From NCBI RefSeq assembly GCF_022267555.1, contig NZ_CP073586.1, positions 124,001-188,000 on the forward strand: a DNA stretch of 64,000 nt. Direction: 5' to 3'. This document shows positions 36,897-46,638 of the stretch, one piece after another. The notes beneath the pieces are model-generated. The model was not told the DNA's origin. It did no database searches and was given only the letters and a program-made list of their open reading frames with translations. The position numbers were made by a program, and so were the translations under genes. Within the stretch, counting starts at the first letter, position 1. Each line of letters opens with the position of its first letter. Origin of the DNA: Proteiniphilum propionicum. Lineage in GTDB: Bacteria > Bacteroidota > Bacteroidia > Bacteroidales > Dysgonomonadaceae.

Positions 36897-39884
36897 ATGT
36901 ATGTAAATTTCAAAAAAACTATTAAAGTGTTCCTGACAACAATGTTATCAGGCATGCTAATGATTTTATCGGCTAACGCCCAAACAGGTGCGACAATAAA
37001 TGTGCGTGGAACGATAAAAGATGTTACCGGCGAACCTATTGTTGGCGCCAGTATTCTTTTGCAAGGAACAACATCGGGTGTGGTAACGGATTACAATGGA
37101 AACTTCTCCATTCAGGCTCCGGGTAACGGAACCCTTGTAATCTCTTATGTGGGTTATTTAACACAAACAATTTCCATTAATAACAGAAACATCATAAGCA
37201 TAATCATGCAAGAAGATACTGAACTATTAGAGGAGGTTGTCGTGATTGGCTATGGAACAGCCCGAAAAACCGACTTGACTGGTTCTATAGCGACAATTGC
37301 TGAAAAAGACTTTCAGAAAGGGATGATTACTGACCCAGCATCATTGATTTCAGGGAAGGTTGCCGGCGTACAAATTACCTCCAACGGCGGACGTGCAGGG
37401 GGCGGCGCTACAATTCGCATCCGCGGCGGTGCATCGCTGAATGCCAGCAACGATCCGCTGATCGTAATCGATGGAATGCCTGTGGAGACAGGAGTTATTT
37501 CAGGATCGAGCAACGCTTTATCGATGATCAACCCCAACGACATCGAGACGATGAACATCTTGAAAGATGCCTCAGCAACCGCTATTTATGGTTCCCGTGC
37601 CTCCAACGGGGTCATCATCATCACCACCAAGAAAGGACGATCGGGGAAAGTGAATATCGGGATCAATTCCCAAAACTCGCTAGGCACGGTAGCCAAACGT
37701 ATCGAGGTACTGACAGGAGACGAATTCCGGGAGTTGGTAACAAACAATCCGTATGCCGATAAAAAATATACCGATATGCTGGGCACGGCCAATACCGATT
37801 GGCAGAAAGAGATTTACCGCACGGCCTTTACTACGGACAACAACCTGAACATAAGCGGCACCGCGGGAAAATCATTCCCTTACCGCGTTTCGGTCGGCTT
37901 CCTGAGCCAGGACGGCACCTTGAAAACCGACAATGTGAAACGTACCACGGCAGGATTAAATCTTAATCCTTCGTTACTTGACGATCACCTGAAAGTCAAC
38001 CTGAACCTGAAAGGCACATACTCGCACTCCCGCTTTGCTGACGGGGGTGCCATTGGAAACGCCTTGCGCATGGATCCCACCAAACCCGTTACGGCCGACG
38101 GATTTAACGAGCTCAACGGATACTGGGCATGGATGTATCCGTCGGGAGATTTAAATACGATGGCCACCCGAAACCCGGTGGCTTTGCTATATGGGAAAGA
38201 CGATCAAGGCGATGTGGTTCGCAGCCTGGGAAACATTCAATTGGATTACAAGCTGCACTTCCTTCCCGATTTACATGTCAATGTGAACATGGGTTATGAT
38301 ATTTCCAGAGGTAAAGGAGATGTGATTACACAGCCATGGTCACCCGCCTTCTATACGAAAGGGCAGCCAAGCGGCGAGCGTTCAAAGTATAAGCAGGAAA
38401 ACAGGAATTTACTGTTTGAAGCTTATCTCAACTACGCCAAGCAACTAAATTTCGCCAACCGGCTGGAACTTATGGGCGGATACAGTTATCAGGACTGGCT
38501 GACAACCAACCACAACTATCCGGTCTATTACTTCGACGGGACGACCGAAAAAACAAGACCCACCTTTGAAACGGACAAACCGCAGCATACGCTGATTTCG
38601 TTTTATGCCCGCGCCAACTATAACCTGCTGGACAAATATATGCTTACCGCAACAGTCCGAAGAGACGGCTCTTCCAGGTTCAGTAAAGATAATCGCTGGG
38701 GAACGTTCCCATCACTAGCATTTGCCTGGAGAATTAATGAGGAAGGATTCTTGAGAGATGTGGATACACTCTCCAACCTGAAACTTCGTTTGGGATGGGG
38801 GCTTACCGGGCAGCAAGAGATCGGGAATTACGAATATCTGGCAAAATACAGCTATTCCGAAAATACCGCACGTGTTCAGTTAGGGGACAAGTTTTACAAC
38901 ATGTACCGCCCCGACGGTTACGATTCAAAACGCCGCTGGGAGTCGACAACCACTTCCAATATTGGGTTGGATTTCGGATTCATCAACAACCGCATCAACG
39001 GAAGCATCGACTTTTACAATAAGAACACCAAAGACCTGTTGAACGACACGCCGCTGGCCATGGGAGGTAATTTTATCAACAGCATCGTACAGAACATAGG
39101 AAAAATGAACAACAAAGGGGTGGAAACGAACATCAACTTCGTGGCCGTTGACAACCGGGAGATACGTTGGGATTTAGGACTCAATTTTACTTATAACAAA
39201 TCCGAAATTACACAGTTGACGCTGAATGATGAAAATCCCGATTACGTAGGTGCCATTTTCGGAGATCTTTCGGGAGGTTCCGGAAATCAGGCAATGATAC
39301 ACTCCGTGGGATACAGGCCGAGCATGTTTTATGTTTACAAACAGCTTTATACCCCTGAAGGGAAACCTATTGATTACGGGTATGCCGACCTCAACGGCGA
39401 CGGTGTGATCAACGACAAGGACCGGTATCACTTCCACTCCTCCTCGCCCGATTACTATATGGGTTTCAACACCTCGTTCACCTATAAACAATGGACGGCG
39501 GCCACTTCGCTTCGCGCCAGCGTGGGAAACTATATTTTTAACAACACGAACTTCGACTTGGGAACGTTAGGGCAGGTATTAAACCCCAACAGTTTCTTGA
39601 TGAACAGCTCCACCGACCTTAAAAATACTTTGTTCCATATACAACAAATGGTGTCGGACTATTTTGTGGAAAATGCCTCTTTCTTAAAGATGGATTATAT
39701 CCAGCTGGGGTATGATTTCGGAAAAATTGCCAACGGCGTCGGATTACGCTTGAACGGTACGGTACAGAATGTATTTACCTGGACAAAATATACCGGTATC
39801 GACCCGGAAATTCAGGGAGGCATCGACAACAACTTTTATCCCAACGCCAGGACATTCACGCTGGGTTTGAATCTTAACTTTTAA
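36897..39884 (+). CDS. susC: SusC-type TonB-dependent receptor of the starch locus
   Basis: This 995-residue outer-membrane importer has a signal peptide (about 8-28, ending SANAQ), a carboxypeptidase-like domain (VRGTIKDVTGEPIVGASI), LLEEVVVIGYGTARK (about 105-120), a plug with ILKDASATAIYGSRASNGVI and a barrel ending TLGLNLNF. Neighbouring SusD, SusE and GH13 enzymes point to maltodextrin as substrate. Base composition shifts within the gene: the 60 bases at 37261-37320 hold 25 G/C, while 37381-37440 hold 42, suggesting a recombination junction in the plug region. Confidence 0.95.
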   Translation: MYVNFKKTIKVFLTTMLSGMLMILSANAQTGATINVRGTIKDVTGEPIVGASILLQGTTSGVVTDYNGNFSIQAPGNGTLVISYVGYLTQTISINNRNIISIIMQEDTELLEEVVVIGYGTARKTDLTGSIATIAEKDFQKGMITDPASLISGKVAGVQITSNGGRAGGGATIRIRGGASLNASNDPLIVIDGMPVETGVISGSSNALSMINPNDIETMNILKDASATAIYGSRASNGVIIITTKKGRSGKVNIGINSQNSLGTVAKRIEVLTGDEFRELVTNNPYADKKYTDMLGTANTDWQKEIYRTAFTTDNNLNISGTAGKSFPYRVSVGFLSQDGTLKTDNVKRTTAGLNLNPSLLDDHLKVNLNLKGTYSHSRFADGGAIGNALRMDPTKPVTADGFNELNGYWAWMYPSGDLNTMATRNPVALLYGKDDQGDVVRSLGNIQLDYKLHFLPDLHVNVNMGYDISRGKGDVITQPWSPAFYTKGQPSGERSKYKQENRNLLFEAYLNYAKQLNFANRLELMGGYSYQDWLTTNHNYPVYYFDGTTEKTRPTFETDKPQHTLISFYARANYNLLDKYMLTATVRRDGSSRFSKDNRWGTFPSLAFAWRINEEGFLRDVDTLSNLKLRLGWGLTGQQEIGNYEYLAKYSYSENTARVQLGDKFYNMYRPDGYDSKRRWESTTTSNIGLDFGFINNRINGSIDFYNKNTKDLLNDTPLAMGGNFINSIVQNIGKMNNKGVETNINFVAVDNREIRWDLGLNFTYNKSEITQLTLNDENPDYVGAIFGDLSGGSGNQAMIHSVGYRPSMFYVYKQLYTPEGKPIDYGYADLNGDGVINDKDRYHFHSSSPDYYMGFNTSFTYKQWTAATSLRASVGNYIFNNTNFDLGTLGQVLNPNSFLMNSSTDLKNTLFHIQQMVSDYFVENASFLKMDYIQLGYDFGKIANGVGLRLNGTVQNVFTWTKYTGIDPEIQGGIDNNFYPNARTFTLGLNLNF

Positions 39885-39897
39885 TGGACTAAATAGT

Positions 39898-41484
39898 ATG
39901 AAAAAGAATATTATATATATTATAACGGTTGTTGCCATAGCGCTAACATCCTGCTTCGACGACCTGGACAGGTTCCCGGCAAATGACACAACCTCCGAGG
40001 TGGTCTATTCCACTTTCGACGGCACCAAAGAAGCCCTCGCCAAAATATATGGCGCTTATACTTTGTCGGGTCAGGTAGGGCCGGGCGGGAAACCCGACAT
40101 CGTAGGCCTGCGGGAAGACCAGAATGCCGATTTCCTGCGTAACTGGTTCAACCATCAGGAAACGCCCACCGATGAAGCGCATTGCCGCTGGAATGATGCG
40201 GGTATCCCTGAACTGAACTATATCAAATTCACCCCCACCGCCTCGTTCACAATCGGTTTATACGACAAGTGCATCTTACAAGTGATGTACGCCAACGATT
40301 TTCTTCGAAACACCGATGGAAGAGACTACGGCGCACAACAGGACGAAGTCAACTACTTCCGCGGAGAAGCCCGTTTCTTGAGGGCATTTGCCTATTGGGT
40401 ATTGATAGACAACTTCGGCAATCCTCCCTTTGTGACCGAGAAAGATGATTTAGGCATTTTGCCCGATCAGATACAGCGTGCCGACCTCTTTAAGTATATC
40501 GAGGACGAGCTGTTGGACTTGGCCAATAATCAAGGAGTAAAAGAGGCACGCGCCAACGAATACGGACGAGCCGACATGGGCGCCGTCTGGGCGCTCCTGG
40601 CCCGCATCTACCTCAACGCCGAGGTTTATACCGGCACGGCCCGGTGGACGGAAGCCATCACCTACAGCAAAAAAGTGATTGACGCCGGATATGACCTGCA
40701 TAAGAACTACGAACATCTGTTCCTGGCCGATAACAACGTGAACAATCCCGAAATGATTCTTCCCATTGCCTACGACGGTCAAAGCAGCCGGGTAAATGGG
40801 GGTGTCACGTTCCTGATCAATGGCGGATCAAGAGACGAATATCAAGTCAAATATGCTGACAAACTCATCCATTACGGGATATTTAGCAACGCCAACTGGA
40901 ACGGATACATGGTTCGCAAGCAGTTTATCGATAAATTCGATGAGGGAGACAAGCGTTTTCTCTTTGTGGGAGAGAATCCCTCGTTGGGTAGCGATCCGAG
41001 TGACAAGGACAACGGATTACAAACCTACAAATACCGGAACATTACTTCGGCATCGACGAAAGACAAACCAGTTTACGGATCGGACATCACATTCGCCGAC
41101 AATGATTTCCCGCTTTTCCGTCTGGCAGAGCAATACCTGATTTACGCCGAAGCGGTGGTCCGCGGCGGAACGGGCGGCTCGATGGATTTAGCGGTAGAAT
41201 ATTTCAACAAACTGCGCGAACGGGCTTTCGGCAACCAAAGCAAAAATGTGGCAAACCTGACGGCGCAGGACATACTGGACGAACGTGCCCGCGAACTTTA
41301 CTGGGAATGTTTCCGTCGTACAGACCTGATCCGATACAACCAGTTTACCTCCTCGGCGTACATCTGGGAATGGAAAGGAGGCGTGAAAGAAGGACGTGCC
41401 GTGAGCGACCACTACAACCTGTTCCCGCTGCCGTCGCAAGACCTGCTGGCCAATCCCAAGCTGAAACAAAACGACAAATACTAA
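39898..41484 (+). CDS. susD: SusD-type starch-binding surface lipoprotein
   Basis: This 528-residue lipoprotein (signal MKKNIIYIITVVAIALTSC) has the SusD helical fold: VNYFRGEARFLRAFAYWVLIDNFG (in parts), ADMGAVWALLARIYLNAEVY, LFRLAEQYLIYAEAV and the C-terminal YNLFPLPSQDLLANPKLKQN. It starts 13 bp after susC and should cap the SusC barrel at the cell surface. The gene is GC-rich: 42 of 60 bases at 40561-40620, well above the backbone. Confidence 0.94.
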   Translation: MKKNIIYIITVVAIALTSCFDDLDRFPANDTTSEVVYSTFDGTKEALAKIYGAYTLSGQVGPGGKPDIVGLREDQNADFLRNWFNHQETPTDEAHCRWNDAGIPELNYIKFTPTASFTIGLYDKCILQVMYANDFLRNTDGRDYGAQQDEVNYFRGEARFLRAFAYWVLIDNFGNPPFVTEKDDLGILPDQIQRADLFKYIEDELLDLANNQGVKEARANEYGRADMGAVWALLARIYLNAEVYTGTARWTEAITYSKKVIDAGYDLHKNYEHLFLADNNVNNPEMILPIAYDGQSSRVNGGVTFLINGGSRDEYQVKYADKLIHYGIFSNANWNGYMVRKQFIDKFDEGDKRFLFVGENPSLGSDPSDKDNGLQTYKYRNITSASTKDKPVYGSDITFADNDFPLFRLAEQYLIYAEAVVRGGTGGSMDLAVEYFNKLRERAFGNQSKNVANLTAQDILDERARELYWECFRRTDLIRYNQFTSSAYIWEWKGGVKEGRAVSDHYNLFPLPSQDLLANPKLKQNDKY

Positions 41485-41499
41485 TAAGGAGACAATATA

Positions 41500-42537
41500 A
41501 TGAAAAAATTAAATTTATTTATAATTCTCATTGTAACGGTACTACTCTTCTCCTGTGAAAAGGAACAGGATATGTATCGGGTGCTGCCCGCGGAACAAGC
41601 TGGAAAACCGGTGCTGGCGGCGCATGATGACATCGTCATCAAGTTGGATAACCTGGAGAGCACAACCACATTTAAATGGAAAAAAGCCGATTTAGGCGTA
41701 CCTGCTGCACCTGAATACACGCTCTATGTGAAAACAGGGGAAGATAAAGATGCTCAAAGGGTTTCTTCCGCATTTGCCGACTCGCTTGACGTTAAATTGG
41801 AAGATTTGAACAAACTGCTGATTGCCGCGGGCTTGGAGCCGGGCAAAGCCGCAGATGTCAATTTTTTCGTGGAGGCCTCTCTTTATTCAGAATATAAAGT
41901 AACTTCCGAGCTCATTAAGTTAAAAGTAACTCCATTCAAACCTGTCTATCCCGATGCTGTATATATGATCGGTCAGGCTTTTGGTGGATGGGACTGGGGC
42001 AATCCGAAGATAGTAGAAATGACACCGGTAAACGGTCATGCGGGTAAATTCTGGGCGGTACGGCATTTCGCCAACCCTGGTGACGGTTTCAAGTGGAACA
42101 CAAAGAAAGACTGGGGAGGAGACTTCTTCTCATTGGGTAAAGATGTCGGCTTTACAACTGAAGGAGGCAATGCGTTTGTTTCAGAAGCAGGATTCTATAT
42201 TGTGCTCATCGATTACACTATCAACACCATTACCATCGAACCGGCGCAGGTTTACGGTATGGGCGATTGCTTTGGCGGATGGAATACGGGCAAATATCCG
42301 TTTACTGCCGATGGCAATGAAATGAAAATTACAACCGCTAATAGCGGCGATTTGAGAATATATGCTAATTCTTCGGCGGCAGGTGTAGGTGGCGATTGGT
42401 GGCGTATGGAGTTCATCCTACGCGATGGGAAAATCGAATACCGCGGCAACGGCGACGACCAGGAACCGCGCGTGAACGTGGGTGCCGGGAAAACGGTAAC
42501 ACTCGATTTCAATAGCGGAACGGGAACCGTCAATTAA
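41500..42537 (+). CDS. susE: SusE/SusF-type starch-binding lipoprotein
   Basis: This 345-residue surface lipoprotein (MKKLNLFIILIVTVLLFSC) has the SusE N-terminal Ig-like domain (about 25-145, including TTFKWKKADLGVPAAPEYTLYV) and two repeated starch-binding modules, each with an aromatic GGWDWG or GGWNTG motif (about 160 and 265). In B. thetaiotaomicron, SusE and SusF hold starch at the surface. Two modules match SusE rather than SusF, which has three. It starts 15 bp after susD. Confidence 0.9.
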   Translation: MKKLNLFIILIVTVLLFSCEKEQDMYRVLPAEQAGKPVLAAHDDIVIKLDNLESTTTFKWKKADLGVPAAPEYTLYVKTGEDKDAQRVSSAFADSLDVKLEDLNKLLIAAGLEPGKAADVNFFVEASLYSEYKVTSELIKLKVTPFKPVYPDAVYMIGQAFGGWDWGNPKIVEMTPVNGHAGKFWAVRHFANPGDGFKWNTKKDWGGDFFSLGKDVGFTTEGGNAFVSEAGFYIVLIDYTINTITIEPAQVYGMGDCFGGWNTGKYPFTADGNEMKITTANSGDLRIYANSSAAGVGGDWWRMEFILRDGKIEYRGNGDDQEPRVNVGAGKTVTLDFNSGTGTVN

Positions 42538-42551
42538 ATTTAACCGCATCA

Positions 42552-42590
42552 AGGTCGGGGTAAAATGAGATATTCGGATTATCCCGACCT
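42552..42590 (+). terminator. Intercistronic 12 bp hairpin after susE
   Basis: AGGTCGGGGTAA at 42552-42563 pairs with TTATCCCGACCT at 42579-42590 (12 pairs, one G-U). It lies 14 bp after the SusE stop, with only CTCTTTGATTCT following. It could be a leaky terminator or an mRNA stabiliser that raises susCDE expression over the downstream enzyme genes. Confidence 0.65.
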
Positions 42591-42629
42591 CTTTGATTCT
42601 CCCAAAATACAAACAATAAAACTAATTCT

Positions 42630-44729
42630 ATGAAGTATTTAAAAGTAAAACGCATATTCCTGTTCTCTTTATTTTTCAGTATTCTGTTCATATCTTCAAA
42701 CGCCTGTTCTGACGATAAGATCATATCCGATGGATTTGACAAGGCAAACATGGGGACAAGTGAAATACGTTCAACGCAGAACTCCACCCTCAACGATGTC
42801 CTGATGCAAGCCTTCTATTGGGACGTACCGGTTGATGAAATAAACAAGAACGGGAATTGGTGGAATACGCTCAAAAACCAGGCAAACGATCTGAAAAACA
42901 GTGGGATTTCCGGAATATGGGTTCCAAGTCCCTCAAAAGGAAATTGGGGAATTATAGATAACGGCTACGGCATTTACGACCATTACGATTTGGGGAACTA
43001 CTACCAAAGGGAAACCACAGAAACCCGTTTCGGCAGCCGTTCGGAACTGGAGCAGATGATTGCCGCGATGCATGAGGGCCCTAAAATTGAGGTGTATGCG
43101 GATGTCGTATTAAACCATATATATTCGAACGACACCAATGAGGAAGTAAATCCCGCCGTTAAAGCCTATGTTTTTGGAGAAGCGCACGAAGAACAACACA
43201 AGCCCTATCCCGCCGACGAAATCCGCTGGGTTATCCCCGACGCAACGCCCGGAGATTATTATATCCAAATAAAAGGATACGGCTTACCGTGGAACTCTTC
43301 CGTTACTGAAAGGGGATATGACGTCATGATCAGATGGGACAACAGCCCTGTAACGGAAAGCAATCAATGGGAAAACGAACCGAACAACGGAAACGGCAGC
43401 TACAATATTTTTCCCGGTTCGGGTAAAATAGTAAGGGCACATATAGGACATTCGTCCGATATTGACGAATATAAAATAACCGTCCCTTCTGCACACGAAA
43501 TCGAAATTCGTTTGACGGCCAAAAGGGAAACAGGAAATCCGATGCAATGGGTAAATGCCGGTTCCATGTCAGGATACTATCCTGCGGCTGTTTGGCATAA
43601 TGGAAATAACCTCGCCTCCTCAACTCTTCAAGCAAAAACCAACACACACATATCCTATGTAAACCATACGGGCACTGGAGAACCAAATTATGCCTGGCAT
43701 TACAATCATTTTCATCCGGCAGATGCAAATGACTGGCTGGGAGGTTACGGCTCCGATGAGATTATTACCAACACCAAATTCTTCGGAAACGACTTGAATA
43801 CATTTGACCCGGTTGTTGCATCCCGATTAAAGGATTGGGGGGTATGGCTGGTCAATACGGTGGGGTTCGACGGATTCCGATTGGATTTTGTCCGCGGATT
43901 TCAGGAATCTTTTGTCGCGGATTGGGTGAACAACCTCCCCGCGGTAAACGGCAAGCAGCCTTTTATTGTCGGAGAATATTGGGGAGCCGATTACAGGATA
44001 AAGGACTGGGTAAACACCGTAGCCGGTTTAGGTGCGGATGTCGACGCTTTTGATTTCCCCTTGAAAAATACATTAACGGCAATGTGCAATGGCGACGGCT
44101 CCTTCGACATGGCAAACCTAAATCATGCTGGGATGGTCAGGAATAATAACGGAAACTCCTTACCGGGCACCTCGGTCGTCACATTTTTAGACAATCATGA
44201 CACGGGAAAAGAGCATGACAAATGGGTCACGAAAGACTTTCATTTAGGATACGCCTATATCCTTACGCATGAAGGAAAACCCTGCGTCTTTTATCCTCAC
44301 TTTTACGCTATCACACAACAGGATGCGCATGGAAACAGCGCCACCGTAACCGCACCCCAATGGCTGAAAAACAGCATACGGCAATTGATCCAGATCCGTA
44401 AAAATTATCTGGGAGGTGTTATTACCGTATTGAGCCAATCGGGCAACCCCTATCCCCCCGCACATACGGGAAATGTATATATTGCCCGCAGACAGGGGAA
44501 CGGAGTAAAAGACGGAGCAATCATCGTGCTGAACAATCATGCCGGTGAGACCAAATCCATGTGGGTTTCGGTCAATGCACAGGGTTTTTCCGACTGGACA
44601 GGACAACGGTTAGTAAACGTGCTGGATACAACGGAAAAAATTACGGTACAGGCGGACGGGAGAGCTGAATTTTCCGCTCCGGCAAGAGGTTACAGCATTT
44701 GGGTTAAAGAGACGGATTTAATACAATAG
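42630..44729 (+). CDS. GH13 alpha-amylase lipoprotein with a domain insertion
   Basis: This 699-residue protein has a lipoprotein signal (cysteine in SSNACSDD, about residue 26), so it is probably surface-exposed, filling the place of SusG. The GH13 catalytic residues are D419 (GFRLDFVRG), E449 (IVGEYWG) and D524 (DNHDTG). About 150-170 extra residues lie between DVVLNHIYSND and YAWHYNHFHP, in the domain B position. The insert contains a beta-rich stretch (DIDEYKITVPSAHEIEIRL) resembling a pre-peptidase or carbohydrate-binding sandwich. A C-terminal beta domain closes the protein. It begins 92 bp after susE, past the hairpin. Confidence 0.9.
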   Translation: MKYLKVKRIFLFSLFFSILFISSNACSDDKIISDGFDKANMGTSEIRSTQNSTLNDVLMQAFYWDVPVDEINKNGNWWNTLKNQANDLKNSGISGIWVPSPSKGNWGIIDNGYGIYDHYDLGNYYQRETTETRFGSRSELEQMIAAMHEGPKIEVYADVVLNHIYSNDTNEEVNPAVKAYVFGEAHEEQHKPYPADEIRWVIPDATPGDYYIQIKGYGLPWNSSVTERGYDVMIRWDNSPVTESNQWENEPNNGNGSYNIFPGSGKIVRAHIGHSSDIDEYKITVPSAHEIEIRLTAKRETGNPMQWVNAGSMSGYYPAAVWHNGNNLASSTLQAKTNTHISYVNHTGTGEPNYAWHYNHFHPADANDWLGGYGSDEIITNTKFFGNDLNTFDPVVASRLKDWGVWLVNTVGFDGFRLDFVRGFQESFVADWVNNLPAVNGKQPFIVGEYWGADYRIKDWVNTVAGLGADVDAFDFPLKNTLTAMCNGDGSFDMANLNHAGMVRNNNGNSLPGTSVVTFLDNHDTGKEHDKWVTKDFHLGYAYILTHEGKPCVFYPHFYAITQQDAHGNSATVTAPQWLKNSIRQLIQIRKNYLGGVITVLSQSGNPYPPAHTGNVYIARRQGNGVKDGAIIVLNNHAGETKSMWVSVNAQGFSDWTGQRLVNVLDTTEKITVQADGRAEFSAPARGYSIWVKETDLIQ

Positions 44730-44734
44730 ACACT

Positions 44735-46564
44735 ATGAAACGGACAACACTTTTCTCCCTGCTCCTGTCGCTGACCTGTGCGCTGCAAGCCCAACAGGTA
44801 AAGGTCGAACCCGCTTTCTGGTGGAGCGGCATGCAGGAAACCGAGCTGCAGCTGATGGTCTCCGGCAAGGACATCGCATCGTATAAGGCCGCGGTCACGG
44901 CAAAAGGGGTGTACTTGAAAGAGACGGTTACGCTGGAAAGCCCCAACTACCGGATTTTGTACTTGGATATTTCCGACAGTGCTCCGCAAAAGTTCGAAAT
45001 CGTTTTTACCAACGGAAAGCGGGAAATTACCCATAACTACGAACTCAAACCGCGAGACCCGGAACGGCTGAACATACAAAGTTTCAACTCGTCCGACGTG
45101 CTCTACCTGATCATGCCGGACCGGTTTGCCAACGGCAATCCCGATAACGACCAAATTGCTATGCGGATGCCCTACAAGGTGGACCGCAACGACCCCAATG
45201 CCCGCCACGGCGGCGACCTGAAAGGTATTTCCGACCGTTTGGATTACCTTGCCGACCTGGGCGTAACCGCCATCTGGCTCAACCCGGTGCTGGAGAACGA
45301 CATGGAGGGCGGTTCGTACCACGGATACGCCACCACCGATTACTACCGCGTGGATCCCCGGTTCGGCACCAACGAGGAGTACCGTCAACTGATAAGCGAC
45401 GCTCATGACAAAGGGATGAAGGTGGTGATGGACATGATTTTCAACCATTGCGGCAGCGATCACCCTTGGATGAAAGACGTGCCCTCACACGATTGGTTCA
45501 ACAACATGGGTGAATATGTGCAGACTTCGCACATGAAAGAGATGTATTTCGATCCCTACGCCTCGGAATACGATAAAAAGAAAATGACCGACGGCTGGTT
45601 CGTGCCCACCATGCCCGACCTGAACCAGCGCAACCGGCACGTGGCGAAATACCTCATCCAGAACAGTATCTGGTGGATCGAATATGCCGGGGTGGACGGC
45701 ATCCGGCAGGATACCTACCCCTACGCCGATTACGATATGATGGCCGACTGGTGCAATGCTGTCTATAAAGAATATCCATCATTCAATATCGTGGGAGAAG
45801 CGTGGTTGAACAATACCATAGGAACAGCTTTCTGGCAGAAAGACAGCCCCCTCAACCCAAATAACACCCACCTCAAATCGGTGATGGACTTCCGTTTCAT
45901 GGGACTGTCACACACAGCCTTCTTCGAAGAAACTACCGAGTGGAACGGGGGGCTGCACAATATCTACGATCACATGACCTACGACTTCATCTATCCCGAT
46001 ATCTGCAACGTTCTCCGTTTCTTAGATAACCATGATACAGACCGCATCCTGAAAGAGTATCCTTTAGATCTCTCAGCCTGGAAGCAGGCGATCACCTTCC
46101 TGCTTACCATGACTGGCACCCCACAGATCTACTACGGCACCGAATTACTGATGCACGGCAATAAAAGCCGCAGCGACGGGGACATCCGGCACGATATGCC
46201 AGGTGGCTGGCCCAGTGATACGACAAATCATTTCACCCGTGAAGGACGCGATGACATCCAGAACGAAGCTTTCGACTTTCTAAAAAAAGTTTTGCACTGG
46301 CGACAAGGGAAAAAGGTAATATCCAGCGGTGGTATGAAACATTACGTGCTCCAAAAAGGTGTCTATGTCTATGAACGGTTTTTGAATGATGAGAAAGTGT
46401 TGGTAGTGATGAACGGCACGTCAGGAGAGGTCACAATAGACCTTGGCCGTTATGCTGAGTCTATACAAGGCAAAAGCAGTTGGAAGGAGCTCCTTTCTGG
46501 AAAAACAGTCACTTTTGGTGAAACGCTGACACTCGCCCCGAAAGATGTGCTTATACTAGAATAA
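44735..46564 (+). CDS. susA: SusA-like neopullulanase (GH13), periplasmic
   Basis: This 609-residue enzyme has a cleavable signal (MKRTTLFSLLLSLTCALQAQ) and an N-terminal cyclomaltodextrinase-type domain (about 20-105). The GH13 barrel has catalytic D326 (GIRQDTYPY), E355 (VGEAWL) and D434 (DNHDTDR). It would cut imported maltooligosaccharides in the periplasm. It starts 5 bp after the amylase gene. Composition changes abruptly inside it: 45301-45360 holds 38 G/C of 60, while 45781-45840 holds 26 of 60, placing a break between the nucleophile and the acid/base residue. Confidence 0.92.
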   Translation: MKRTTLFSLLLSLTCALQAQQVKVEPAFWWSGMQETELQLMVSGKDIASYKAAVTAKGVYLKETVTLESPNYRILYLDISDSAPQKFEIVFTNGKREITHNYELKPRDPERLNIQSFNSSDVLYLIMPDRFANGNPDNDQIAMRMPYKVDRNDPNARHGGDLKGISDRLDYLADLGVTAIWLNPVLENDMEGGSYHGYATTDYYRVDPRFGTNEEYRQLISDAHDKGMKVVMDMIFNHCGSDHPWMKDVPSHDWFNNMGEYVQTSHMKEMYFDPYASEYDKKKMTDGWFVPTMPDLNQRNRHVAKYLIQNSIWWIEYAGVDGIRQDTYPYADYDMMADWCNAVYKEYPSFNIVGEAWLNNTIGTAFWQKDSPLNPNNTHLKSVMDFRFMGLSHTAFFEETTEWNGGLHNIYDHMTYDFIYPDICNVLRFLDNHDTDRILKEYPLDLSAWKQAITFLLTMTGTPQIYYGTELLMHGNKSRSDGDIRHDMPGGWPSDTTNHFTREGRDDIQNEAFDFLKKVLHWRQGKKVISSGGMKHYVLQKGVYVYERFLNDEKVLVVMNGTSGEVTIDLGRYAESIQGKSSWKELLSGKTVTFGETLTLAPKDVLILE

Positions 46565-46638
46565 CCAAGCAATGGTTTCTAAAGGTGTGTGAACCCAATC
46601 TACCACACTGAAAATATTAATTTTTAAAAAAAACGACA

